DNA from: Mollicutes bacterium
Lineage (GTDB): Bacteria; Bacillota_I; Bacilli_A; Izemoplasmatales; Izemoplasmataceae
Assembly: GCA_003552275.1 (NCBI GenBank)
Contig: PUKL01000067.1
Location: forward strand, 1-8,837
Direction: 5' to 3'
Length of the DNA stretch: 8,837 nt
Under the pieces are notes generated by a model, which worked only from the letters and a program-made list of their open reading frames with translations, made no database searches and was not told the origin of the DNA. Position numbers and translations under genes: made by a program. How positions within the stretch are numbered: the first letter of the stretch is position 1; the number at the start of each line of letters is the position of its first letter. This document shows, one piece after another, positions 1 through 5,880 of the stretch.

Positions 1-203
1 AGTTCCATCATCGTGTAGTGGGTCGAAATCCACTTCGGCGTATAGATGCCGCCTCCCCACATCGAGGTCTCTTCATCGAAGCGGTCGAGGTAGCGGCCGA
101 TGATGCCTTCTTCGGTGGAAGGCGCCTTGTTGTCCAAAAGGTGTCTCTCCACAAGAGGGACCAGGGAGGGGTCGCCTTCCTTCAGCCAAGCGATGACATC
201 CAT
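1..203 (-). CDS. Squalene-cyclase/prenyltransferase-like protein, N-terminal part (truncated by window edge)
   Basis: Only the first 67 codons are present; the gene continues past the left edge. The N-terminus reads M-D-V-I-A-W-L-K-E-G-D-P, and further in comes W-G-G-G-I-Y-T-P-K-W-I-S-T-H-Y-T. Both resemble, from memory, the opening of a widespread bacterial family annotated as squalene cyclase-like or prenyltransferase-like, which is expected to fold as an alpha/alpha toroid. The enzymatic role of these short relatives is generally unknown, so no substrate is proposed. The start is firm: a perfect AAGGAGGT lies 5 bases upstream. The gene begins 28 bp after the xth stop and is probably the last known member of the methyltransferase-xth operon. 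The catalytic region would lie outside the window, so the family call is moderate. Confidence 0.6.
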   Translation of the reverse strand, partial: MDVIAWLKEGDPSLVPLVERHLLDNKAPSTEEGIIGRYLDRFDEETSMWGGGIYTPKWISTHYTMME

Positions 204-208
204 CACGG

Positions 209-216
209 ACCTCCTT
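209..216 (-). promoter_or_regulatory. Ribosome binding site of the left-edge gene
   Basis: AAGGAGGT on the minus strand, 5 bases before the ATG at 203. It is a near-complete complement of the 16S rRNA 3' end and fixes the start of the truncated gene at the left edge. Confidence 0.85.
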
Positions 217-231
217 CCGAGGTTCAATCCG

Positions 232-981
232 TCAAAGTTCGATCTCCAAAGTCACCGGACAGTGGTCGCTACCGTGGATATCGTCATGGATGCGGCTTTC
301 GACGACCTTCTCCATGAGACGTTCCGAGACGACGAAATAATCGATCCGCCAGCCGGCGTTCCGCTTGCGGGCGTTGAAGCGGTAGGTCCACCAGGTGTAT
401 TGCCCCTTGGTGGGATGGAGGGCGCGGAACGTGTCTGTGAACCCTTTCCCCAACAACTCCGTGAAGCGTTCTCGCTCTTCATCGGTGAAACCGGCGTTCT
501 TGCGGTTGTTTTGCGGATTCTTCAAGTCGATCTCTTCGTGGGCGACGTTGAGGTCGCCCGTGAGGATGACGGGTTTTTTCGCGTCGAGTTCTTGCAAGTG
601 CCTGTGGAAACGGGTCTCGAAATCCATGCGGAACGGCAGGCGTTTCAGCCCTTCTCCGGAGTTCGGACTATACGTGTTGACAAAAAAGAAGTCGTCGTAT
701 TCAAGGGTGATGACGCGCCCCTCGTCGTCTTCTTCTCCCGCGAAGCCGCGCATCACGGCGAGGGGTTTTCTCCGCGCCAGTATGAGGGTTCCCGAGTAGC
801 CCGGTTTCAAGGCGCTGTTCCAGAATTCGTGATACCCCGGAAACGAGAAATCCTTCTGTTCCTCTTTCATTTTTGTCTCCTGCACGGCGAAGATGTCGGC
901 ATCGAGTTGTGCAAAGGTTTCGAAGAAGCCTTTGCGCATCGCCGCCCGCAGACCGTTCACATTCCAACTCGCAAACTTCAT
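232..981 (-). CDS. xth: Exodeoxyribonuclease III (AP endonuclease)
   Basis: A full-length 249-residue member of the exonuclease III / AP endonuclease family (endonuclease-exonuclease-phosphatase fold). The family cleaves DNA 5' of abasic sites and removes 3' blocking groups in cytoplasmic base excision repair, using a divalent metal. All the signature residues are visible: N7 in N-V-N-G-L-R, E35 in Q-E-T-K, Y104 in N-T-Y-S-P-N, D143 and N145 in G-D-L-N-V-A, D214 in G-W-R-I-D-Y, and D239/H240 in S-D-H-C-P. Length and C-terminus are normal for the family. The start is supported by GAAGGGG at 989-995, 7 bases upstream. It sits 28 bp downstream of the methyltransferase and 28 bp upstream of the cyclase-like gene, so it is probably co-transcribed from the promoter region near 1700-1760. 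Nothing is missing or frameshifted. The naming alternative is exoA, used in some Gram-positives. Confidence 0.96.
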   Translation of the reverse strand: MKFASWNVNGLRAAMRKGFFETFAQLDADIFAVQETKMKEEQKDFSFPGYHEFWNSALKPGYSGTLILARRKPLAVMRGFAGEEDDEGRVITLEYDDFFFVNTYSPNSGEGLKRLPFRMDFETRFHRHLQELDAKKPVILTGDLNVAHEEIDLKNPQNNRKNAGFTDEERERFTELLGKGFTDTFRALHPTKGQYTWWTYRFNARKRNAGWRIDYFVVSERLMEKVVESRIHDDIHGSDHCPVTLEIEL

Positions 982-1009
982 GTCATTTCCCCTTCATGGG
1001 TGCACATTT

Positions 1010-1687
1010 TCATCCGTCCCTTTTTTCCAAGACGAAGAGGCGGTTGTGGCCGGCCTTTTCGCCCAAATCTTCCCTTGTGACGACCCTGAACCCGTATGAC
1101 TCGAAGAAACCTTTCCAGGCTTCGGTGTCGAGATTCCATAGATACAAGCCGTCCGGCCCCTCGTAGAAGTCGAACTCGTCATCCACCGGCATGTAGCCGA
1201 CATGGGCGATGTCGGCCGGGGAGAGATGGGGGTTCAGTTTGACGAGAACTTGTCCGGAGGGTTTCAGGATGCGGTGTGCCTCTTGGAGAAGATAGCGGGT
1301 GTCGGCGGGGACGAGGTTGTCGATGATGTTCGAGAGGATGAACGCATCCGCTTCTTCGTCTTTGAACACGGCGAGTTTCTCGAGGGATCCGAGCAAAAAA
1401 CGCGGAGACGGATCCTTGCCCTTGAAAAGCTCTTTCGAACGCTTGATGCCTTCCTCGCTGATGTCGATACCGAAAAAGACGCCCTCTCTTCTTTCGGAGA
1501 GACAATAGAGCAACACACCCGGAGCACAACCGAAATCCACGACCCGGAAAGTGTCATCGCTCCCATCGGCCAACATGTCCAAGGCCTCGTCAAGCGCTTT
1601 GAAAGGTAAACGTCCGCCTGCCGGCGGCGATTTATCGTAATCACCGAACACCCTGTCCCAGAACGTTCTCGTCTTCTTGTATCTCAT
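1010..1687 (-). CDS. Class I SAM-dependent methyltransferase
   Basis: A 225-residue protein with a complete Rossmann-type methyltransferase core. Motif I is V49-V50-D51-F52-G53-C54-A55-P56-G57 (the SAM-binding glycine loop). Motif II ends in the acidic D75 of G-I-D-I-S, which should hold the ribose hydroxyls. A following strand reads A-D-A-F-I-L-S-N (about 113-120), then comes the usual R-I-L-K-P-S-G segment (139-145). The N-terminal 30 residues (F-W-D-R-V-F-G-D-Y) are typical of small-molecule methyltransferases of the UbiE/type 11 group. The acceptor cannot be told from sequence, so no gene symbol is given. AGGAGG at 1692-1697 lies 4 bases before the ATG. It is the first gene of the leftward operon with xth. 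Its linkage to a repair enzyme may be only transcriptional convenience. The family is confident; the substrate is unknown. Confidence 0.9.
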   Translation of the reverse strand: MRYKKTRTFWDRVFGDYDKSPPAGGRLPFKALDEALDMLADGSDDTFRVVDFGCAPGVLLYCLSERREGVFFGIDISEEGIKRSKELFKGKDPSPRFLLGSLEKLAVFKDEEADAFILSNIIDNLVPADTRYLLQEAHRILKPSGQVLVKLNPHLSPADIAHVGYMPVDDEFDFYEGPDGLYLWNLDTEAWKGFFESYGFRVVTREDLGEKAGHNRLFVLEKRDG

Positions 1688-1698
1688 AGGGCCTCCTG

Positions 1699-1727
1699 TG
1701 GAAAAATAGCCGCTCTCATGCTATAAT
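1699..1727 (+). promoter_or_regulatory. Predicted promoter of the S41 lipoprotein gene
   Basis: A perfect -10 box TATAAT at 1722-1727 is preceded at 17 bp by TGGAAA (1699-1704), which matches 4 of 6 bases of the -35 consensus. Transcription would start near 1734, giving a leader of about 58 bases before the ATG at 1792. The -35 box lies just beside the methyltransferase RBS on the other strand. Confidence 0.65.
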
Positions 1728-1742
1728 TCCGCTATATATGAC

Positions 1743-1756
1743 ATCATACTCATGAT
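1743..1756. repeat. Short perfect inverted repeat in the divergent intergenic region
   Basis: ATCAT-ACTC-ATGAT is a perfect 5-bp inverted repeat with a 4-bp spacer. It falls between the two divergent genes, just downstream of the predicted rightward start site and overlapping the candidate leftward -10. It could be an operator half-site pair, but arms this short arise by chance easily. Confidence 0.3.
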
Positions 1757-1760
1757 AGCA
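1752..1760 (-). promoter_or_regulatory. Candidate extended -10 promoter for the methyltransferase-xth operon
   Basis: On the minus strand TGC-TATCAT reads as an extended -10 (TGn plus 5 of 6 matches to TATAAT). No good -35 is visible. It would start transcription near 1745, so the leader would cross the rightward promoter at 1699-1727. This is the best leftward candidate in the gap, but weak. Confidence 0.35.
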
Positions 1761-1779
1761 CAAGCCCGACCGTAATGGG

Positions 1780-1787
1780 AAGGTGAT
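1780..1787 (+). promoter_or_regulatory. Ribosome binding site deciding the S41 lipoprotein start
   Basis: AAGGTGAT pairs with the 16S rRNA 3' end and ends 4 bases before the ATG at 1792. A GTG at 1783 in the same frame lies inside this site and is therefore unlikely to be the start. The ATG also gives a clean Lys-Lys signal peptide. Confidence 0.7.
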
Positions 1788-1791
1788 ACCG

Positions 1792-3360
1792 ATGAAAAAA
1801 ATCCTCGCGATGTTCATCATCGTCGCGTCGATCTTCCTCGTCTCCGCCTGCCGAAGGCACGAAGAGAAGGACCGGGAGGTCCCTTTCAAGAACCTCGCCG
1901 AAGAATACACGGTCGCCGACGGCGGTCTCCATGTCCGTTTCCCCCTCGAAAACAACCTCCCCTACGTCGATGTCGAGAGTTTCATCATGTTGCTAGAGGG
2001 GGCCCTCGAGACGGAACGCATCGACTTCGACTATCACGATGAGCTGCTCATCATCGCCTACAAGACAGTCGAAGACGACGATGCGGAGTGGGAAGAGGAC
2101 ATCGAATTGCGGATGGAGATCGACTTCGCTCACGACACCGTGACCGTCAACCGTTATGATTTCTTCCGGGCCTTCGCCGCCGACACCAAGACGGACTTCG
2201 GCAAAGGCCTCGAGATCGTGAAGGCGGTGGAGACACCTCCGGAAGAGACGACCTTCGATCTGGCCCATTACGGTTTTTCCCTCGAAATGACCGAGGAGGG
2301 CCATCTCATGCCTTTCCACCTCGCCAACCTCTTCTTCAGCGGTCCGATGTACGATGTCTATTTCAACGGCGAAACCTTCTATGGCATCGACACCTACCAA
2401 CTCCTCGACGACGCCTCCCTCCGGAGAAAGCTGAACGACACCGCCTACAACCGGCATGCGATGCCCGACGACATCAAAAAGGCGACAAGGGACTTTCTCG
2501 TCTTCGCCCTCGATCATTTCTACGGTCTGAAAGAGATGCACGGCAAGGAATCCTATCGTGACCTCGTCCACAACCGCGAAGAGGGTCTTCTCGGTTCCGA
2601 CGGCGACCATTACGACGCTTTGAACCGCATCGCCTATGATCTCGACGACCTCCACACGTCCTATCTCATGAGCGGTATCTATCTAGACAATCACGAGGTC
2701 GACCACGCATACAACTATCTCGGCCCCCGTTCGCGGGATTTCGTCCATGCCCGCCAAACGGTTCTGCAGACGCATTGCCGGCGGGAAGAGGGCGTCATCC
2801 ATGCCGATGACGGATTCGCCGTCATCCTTCTCAAACGGTTCACGGAGGAGACCCCCGACGCCTTCCGGTCCTACTTGGAAGACGTGAAGGCCCAAGGCGA
2901 GATCGACCGTGTCGTCGTCGACCTCACCTGCAACACCGGCGGTGTCATGGGCACGATGTATCGCACCTTCGCCTACATGAGCGACGAGGAACTCCCCCAG
3001 CATCGCGTCAATGCGAAAGACGGTTCCACCGTGTCGGCCTGGATGAAAAGCGAAAACGAGGCCTTCGACTTCGAGTTCTATCTGCTCTCTTCCCCGGTCA
3101 CCTACAGCGCCGCCAACAAGATGCTCCACATCGCCAAAGAGACAAAAGCGGCGACCATCATCGGCCAAAAGTCCTTCGGTGGTGCCGCATCGATCGCCCC
3201 GCTCATCGTTCCGAGTGGGGCCGTACTCGTGATGAGCAGCACTTCCCTCCTTGCCGACGACGAGCATCAATCCCTCGAAAACGGTGTCGCTGTGGATTTG
3301 GAGATGCCTCTGGACGACCTGACCGATGTCGACGCCATCAGACGATTGATCGGTTCCTGA
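1792..3360 (+). CDS. S41-family peptidase-like lipoprotein
   Basis: A 522-residue secreted lipoprotein. The signal peptide is M-K-K plus a hydrophobic core ending in a lipobox L-V-S-A-C with Cys20, so it should be anchored to the outer face of the membrane. Residues 21-145 are an acidic N-terminal domain of unknown function. A helical stretch with D-D-L-H-T-S-Y at 285-291 recalls the L-D-D-x-H-T motif of S41 proteases. The C-terminal half carries V-V-V-D-L-T-C-N-T-G-G (374-384), the S41 strand and oxyanion segment; Y-S-A-A-N (438-442), with S439 as likely nucleophile; G-Q-K-S-F-G-G (458-464); and E-N-G-V-A-V-D (496-502). No PDZ domain is evident. The lysine that CtpA-type enzymes have just after the T-F-G motif is replaced here by Gly464, so it either belongs to an S41 branch with another general base or is inactive. 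It has its own promoter. No clear terminator follows, so read-through into the small lipoprotein gene is possible. Confidence 0.85.
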   Translation: MKKILAMFIIVASIFLVSACRRHEEKDREVPFKNLAEEYTVADGGLHVRFPLENNLPYVDVESFIMLLEGALETERIDFDYHDELLIIAYKTVEDDDAEWEEDIELRMEIDFAHDTVTVNRYDFFRAFAADTKTDFGKGLEIVKAVETPPEETTFDLAHYGFSLEMTEEGHLMPFHLANLFFSGPMYDVYFNGETFYGIDTYQLLDDASLRRKLNDTAYNRHAMPDDIKKATRDFLVFALDHFYGLKEMHGKESYRDLVHNREEGLLGSDGDHYDALNRIAYDLDDLHTSYLMSGIYLDNHEVDHAYNYLGPRSRDFVHARQTVLQTHCRREEGVIHADDGFAVILLKRFTEETPDAFRSYLEDVKAQGEIDRVVVDLTCNTGGVMGTMYRTFAYMSDEELPQHRVNAKDGSTVSAWMKSENEAFDFEFYLLSSPVTYSAANKMLHIAKETKAATIIGQKSFGGAASIAPLIVPSGAVLVMSSTSLLADDEHQSLENGVAVDLEMPLDDLTDVDAIRRLIGS

Positions 3361-3385
3361 AGGCTTTTCCCTTCCAAGGGTTGCG

Positions 3386-3414
3386 TTGCATTAAAAAAAA
3401 GTGTATTGTATAAT
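3386..3414 (+). promoter_or_regulatory. Predicted promoter of the small Ig-domain lipoprotein
   Basis: TTGCAT (3386-3391) and a perfect TATAAT (3409-3414) are separated by 17 bp, with an A-rich spacer. Transcription would start near 3421. The leader of about 41 bases could form only a weak 5-bp stem (GGTGG 3421-3425 with CCACC 3433-3437). Confidence 0.75.
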
Positions 3415-3444
3415 GATAACGGTGGAAATCACCCACCCGAATCT

Positions 3445-3454
3445 AGAGGAGGTG
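3445..3454 (+). promoter_or_regulatory. Very strong ribosome binding site of the small lipoprotein
   Basis: AGAGGAGGTG, a long perfect match to the anti-SD region apart from its first bases, stands 7 bases before the ATG at 3462. With the consensus promoter it suggests high expression. Confidence 0.85.
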
Positions 3455-3461
3455 TACAAAA

Positions 3462-3809
3462 ATGAGGAAACTCACACTGATCATCCCCTTGTTCGTGTTG
3501 TCTCTCGTCCTCATCGCCTGTAACGGCGTTGACATGGAAGACCCTTACACCCGTGCCGAGAACGCCCTCGAAGAAGCCGTTGCCGAGGTTCCGACCGAAG
3601 TCGACACGGACACCATCGACCTTCCTTTGACCCACGAAGAGTTCGCCATCATGTGGGAATCGGACAATCCGGACGTCATCAGTGATGACGGAACGGTAAC
3701 CCGTCCCACCGACGAGGCGGTCACCGTCACACTCACTGCCTCCACGGACGTCATAGAATACGATGACGTCGTCAGCAGAAGCGTCGAAGTGACTGTACTC
3801 CCCGAATAA
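3462..3809 (+). CDS. Small acidic lipoprotein with one atrophied bacterial Ig-like domain
   Basis: A 115-residue surface lipoprotein. The signal peptide runs to the lipobox V-L-I-A-C with Cys20. The remaining 95 residues form one domain with the pattern of the atrophied bacterial Ig family (aBig_2-like): an N-terminal helix with A-L-E-E-A-V, then D-L-P-L-T, I-M-W-E-S-D-N-P-D-V-I-S, D-D-G-T-V-T-R-P and a closing S-V-E-V-T-V strand. Such domains are usually stitched into long surface proteins; here one stands alone. The mature part is extremely acidic: I count about 26 Asp/Glu, three Arg and no Lys. There is no catalytic motif, so a structural or binding role on the cell surface is inferred, not shown. 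It has its own promoter, RBS and terminator, and lies just downstream of the S41 lipoprotein on the same strand. Confidence 0.85.
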   Translation: MRKLTLIIPLFVLSLVLIACNGVDMEDPYTRAENALEEAVAEVPTEVDTDTIDLPLTHEEFAIMWESDNPDVISDDGTVTRPTDEAVTVTLTASTDVIEYDDVVSRSVEVTVLPE

Positions 3810-3824
3810 CCACTACCCACAAAC

Positions 3825-3853
3825 AAAGGCGACCCGCGATGCGGGTCGCCTTT
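3825..3853. terminator. Bidirectional rho-independent terminator between convergent genes
   Basis: A 13-bp perfect stem (arms 3825-3837 and 3841-3853, core GGCGACCCGC) with a GAT loop is followed by a run of Ts on the plus strand (3851-3854). The A-rich left flank gives the minus strand a shorter T run. It sits 15 bp after the small lipoprotein stop and 21 bp beyond the stop of the convergent coiled-coil gene, so it can serve both. Confidence 0.93.
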
Positions 3854-3874
3854 TCGTTATCTTCGAAAGAAGCC

Positions 3875-4861
3875 TCAGTAATACTTCCTCTTGATGTGTT
3901 TCTGCTTTTCTTTCTTGCTTTTCTTTTGATTCTTCCCTTCACGGGGGAGCTCCTCGGCGCTTTTTTGCATTTTCGCTTCCCGCTCTTTTTCGCGGTCCTC
4001 ACGCAAACTTCTTTCCGCGAGCGTCTTTTGGTATTGTTGGACCGATGCGAATTCTTCTCCGAGCTGTTCGAGACTGGAAAGGTGTTTTTTGAGCATCGCC
4101 ATCAGATGGTTGAAACGCTCTTCTTCTCGCTTCTCGGCGACGAGGAGGTTCAAGGCCTCTTTGATGGTGTCGGCCCGTTTTTCGTCAAAATAGGATTTCA
4201 CTCTCCGGATTTCGGGGATGAACTTCATGGGCACCGTGGCGTTCTGGGCGAACTCCTTCTCCAAGGCGGAAAGTTCTTCTTGCGCTTTCTTCATCCGTTC
4301 GTCGGCGTCCTCGATCTTCTCGGCGAAAGCCGCTTCGTACTCTTTGATCATCCGCCTTGATTCATCCATGGCGTTGCCCAATTTTTCCTTGCGTTTTTTG
4401 ATCAACCGTTTCCGTTTACGTTTCTCCAAGCCCCGGATCAGTCGCCAACGGTGTTTTTTGAAGGTGAGGAGGAACACCGCCACCACGACGGCGTAGGCAC
4501 CGATGATCATGATGGTGAAGACGAGCTCCTCGAGAAAACGGCTGTATGCGAACAATTCGAGATAGTCCATGACGAAGACGGCGGCGGCCGGGAGCGCGAA
4601 CAGCGCCGCATAAGTCAACAAGAGATACAAGAACAAAAAGAACGATTTGCCGAACGTCCGTTTCCGCACATCCTCGTCCAATTCAAGCATTAAAGCCCCG
4701 TAAGGGAAGAACTTGTGTTCCGAGCTGAATTTCACATTCCGGTATTTTTCCCGTTTCACCGTGAGATCTTCGATCTCTTCTTTCAAGTCGCCGGCCCGAT
4801 TGATCTTCTCGGAGAGTTCGTTGATGATCCGATGGTCCTTGTTCAAGGTTTCGTCGGCCAT
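3875..4861 (-). CDS. Unrecognised two-helix membrane protein with coiled coils and a basic tail
   Basis: 328 residues; I do not recognise a named family. Residues 8-45 are charged and helical, probably coiled coil. Two hydrophobic segments follow at about 73-98 and 112-133. They are joined by a short acidic loop and followed by a very basic stretch (134-162), suggesting both ends lie in the cytoplasm by the positive-inside rule. Residues 164-300 are heptad-like and rich in Glu/Lys. Within them Y-F-D-E-K-R-A-D-T-I-K-E-A-L-N-L (224-239) recalls, from memory only, a motif of conserved hypothetical Gram-positive proteins. The last 25 residues are almost all Lys, Arg and Gln. The start at 4861 has AAAGGGG 8 bases upstream; an upstream in-frame ATG at 4960 would put the promoter inside the gene and adds no plausible protein. 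It stands alone, with its own promoter and the shared terminator at 3825-3853. Confidence 0.8.
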   Translation of the reverse strand: MADETLNKDHRIINELSEKINRAGDLKEEIEDLTVKREKYRNVKFSSEHKFFPYGALMLELDEDVRKRTFGKSFFLFLYLLLTYAALFALPAAAVFVMDYLELFAYSRFLEELVFTIMIIGAYAVVVAVFLLTFKKHRWRLIRGLEKRKRKRLIKKRKEKLGNAMDESRRMIKEYEAAFAEKIEDADERMKKAQEELSALEKEFAQNATVPMKFIPEIRRVKSYFDEKRADTIKEALNLLVAEKREEERFNHLMAMLKKHLSSLEQLGEEFASVQQYQKTLAERSLREDREKEREAKMQKSAEELPREGKNQKKSKKEKQKHIKRKYY

Positions 4862-4869
4862 GCTACATA

Positions 4870-4876
4870 CCCCTTT
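4870..4876 (-). promoter_or_regulatory. Ribosome binding site fixing the start of the coiled-coil membrane protein
   Basis: AAAGGGG on the minus strand, 8 bases before the ATG at 4861. It supports this start over the in-frame ATG at 4960. Confidence 0.6.
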
Positions 4877-4916
4877 CCACACGGCTTGTCCGGATACCGT
4901 TCCGGTAGCCGGTTTC

Positions 4917-4925
4917 ATTATATCA
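4917..4925 (-). promoter_or_regulatory. Extended -10 promoter of the coiled-coil membrane protein
   Basis: TGA-TATAAT on the minus strand is a perfect extended -10. No recognisable -35 lies 16-18 bp upstream, which is tolerable for extended -10 promoters. Transcription would start near 4910, about 50 bases before the ATG. The rest of the gap (4926-5017) shows no clear terminator for the upstream protease gene. Confidence 0.7.
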
Positions 4926-5017
4926 TGCTTACAGTGACGGCGTGCGTACATGTCGCGCACGGAAGGCGAATCGGGATGCAGGCTTTCCTTGGCGGATCAT
5001 CACCCCGTGAAGCGTGG

Positions 5018-5800
5018 TCACATCTTCCCGGGGGCGGCCTCCTTTTCATACTGCATGAGCAAAAAGCAGCCGATCAGGATGAAAAGCCCCAGATAGAGAT
5101 AGGTGAAAAGGTCGTTGCGATAATCCACCGACAGGCCGATCGCCGCCGCGGCGTTGATCGCCGCGTGGGACAAGACGGCCATGCCGATGCTCTGCGTTCT
5201 GACGAGGATGTAGGTGAGAAACACACCATACATCAGCGCACCGAGAAAGTAGGGCAAGAACGCGTAATCCACATGGGCCATGCCCTCGATGAAGAAGAGC
5301 GGGATGTGCCAAAGGCCCCAGATGCCCCCGATGAGGAGCGCCACCACGACGAGGGGACCCTGGAATTGGAGTTCCCTGAAGAGGAGGCCGCGCCAGCCCA
5401 CTTCTTCGAGTCCGCCGAGAAGGATGCCCACGAAGAGGGCCGGGATGAACATCAACAAATCCGATGCGGAAAGATCGATAAAGCCTCGGGCATCGTCCTC
5501 CACCAACCGGTAGAGCCCGCCGACGGCCAAAGGGAAGGCCAATGCGAAGACGAACCAAAAAGGATTGCGGCGGAAAGCGATGAGACTCTTGAAGAAGTTC
5601 TTCTTGTCGGCCTCCCTGTCATGACGCACCACGAGATAGACGGCGACGATTGTCGGCGCGCTGCCTCCCAGCACGAGCAAGGTCCAATAGAGGCCGCCGC
5701 CGGCGCGCATAGTGGTGGTCGTGAGCAAGATGACGAGCAAGAACTGGAAAAAGAACGTCAAGCAGAAAGTCGCGGCGAGATAGCGCCAGACGAGTTTCAC
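5018..5800 (-). CDS. CPBP (CAAX/Abi-type) intramembrane glutamic protease
   Basis: A 260-residue polytopic membrane protein of the CPBP family (formerly Abi or CAAX protease and bacteriocin-processing enzymes), which cleaves peptide bonds within the membrane. The three family motifs are present: E132-E133-V-G-W-R137 (EExxxR, the glutamate activating water); W164-H165 in W-G-L-W-H-I-P; and H212-A-A-I-N216 (HxxxN). About seven or eight hydrophobic segments are seen, including 10-30, 38-58, 81-98, 114-130, 152-172, 183-201, 206-222 and 232-250. The start is GTG at 5800: AAGGAG ends 7 bases before it, but only 1 base before the in-frame ATG at 5806. An in-frame ATG further up (5884) would run through the neighbour's terminator. 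No prenylated substrate is expected in bacteria. No bacteriocin genes are nearby, so an immunity role is not supported by context. Confidence 0.92.
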   Translation of the reverse strand: MKLVWRYLAATFCLTFFFQFLLVILLTTTTMRAGGGLYWTLLVLGGSAPTIVAVYLVVRHDREADKKNFFKSLIAFRRNPFWFVFALAFPLAVGGLYRLVEDDARGFIDLSASDLLMFIPALFVGILLGGLEEVGWRGLLFRELQFQGPLVVVALLIGGIWGLWHIPLFFIEGMAHVDYAFLPYFLGALMYGVFLTYILVRTQSIGMAVLSHAAINAAAAIGLSVDYRNDLFTYLYLGLFILIGCFLLMQYEKEAAPGKM

Positions 5801-5807
5801 AAGCATG

Positions 5808-5813
5808 CTCCTT
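5808..5813 (-). promoter_or_regulatory. Ribosome binding site that selects the GTG start of the CPBP protease
   Basis: AAGGAG ends one base before the ATG at 5806, too close for initiation, but exactly 7 bases before the GTG at 5800. The GTG is therefore the better start, trimming two codons from the obvious ATG. Confidence 0.75.
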
Positions 5814-5829
5814 TCTCGAGAAGAGCGAT

Positions 5830-5837
5830 GGGGGGGG
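5830..5837. repeat. Eight-base G:C homopolymer in the protease leader
   Basis: Eight Gs on the plus strand (Cs on the minus strand) lie between the terminator at 5843-5876 and the protease RBS. It is the longest G:C run I noticed and sits in a 5' leader, not in a reading frame. Confidence 0.8.
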
Positions 5838-5842
5838 TGGAT

Positions 5843-5876
5843 AAAACTTTGAGGCGCCAAGCATGGCGCCTCAAAG
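5843..5876 (-). terminator. Rho-independent terminator of the repeat lipoprotein gene
   Basis: A perfect 13-bp stem (arms 5847-5859 and 5864-5876, core GAGGCGCC) with a 4-base loop is followed on the minus strand by TTTT (5846-5843) and then AT. It begins 4 bases after the stop of the 872-residue lipoprotein. It separates that gene from the protease downstream on the same strand. Confidence 0.93.
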
Positions 5877-5880
5877 GGGT

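Noticed and set aside
100..1080. Open frame of 326 codons on the plus strand opposite xth
   Set aside because: xth on the minus strand has all its catalytic motifs. The plus frame crosses three real genes, lacks an RBS and shows no domain.
3359..3380. Possible terminator after the S41 lipoprotein
   Set aside because: Only 5-bp stems can form (GAAGG with CCTTC, or CCCTT with AAGGG) and no T run follows. It is too weak to call.
3421..3461. Possible riboswitch or regulatory leader before the small lipoprotein
   Set aside because: The leader is about 40 bases with one 5-bp stem and an accessible RBS. There is no room for an aptamer.
4862..4960. 33-codon N-terminal extension of the coiled-coil membrane protein
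   Set aside because: The extension contains the perfect extended -10 box, has no RBS of its own and does not resemble a protein domain. The RBS at 4870-4876 supports the shorter form.
5018..5800. Bacteriocin immunity or abortive-infection role for the CPBP protein
   Set aside because: Family names suggest it, but no bacteriocin precursor, ABC exporter, phage or defence gene is nearby. Only the protease fold can be supported.
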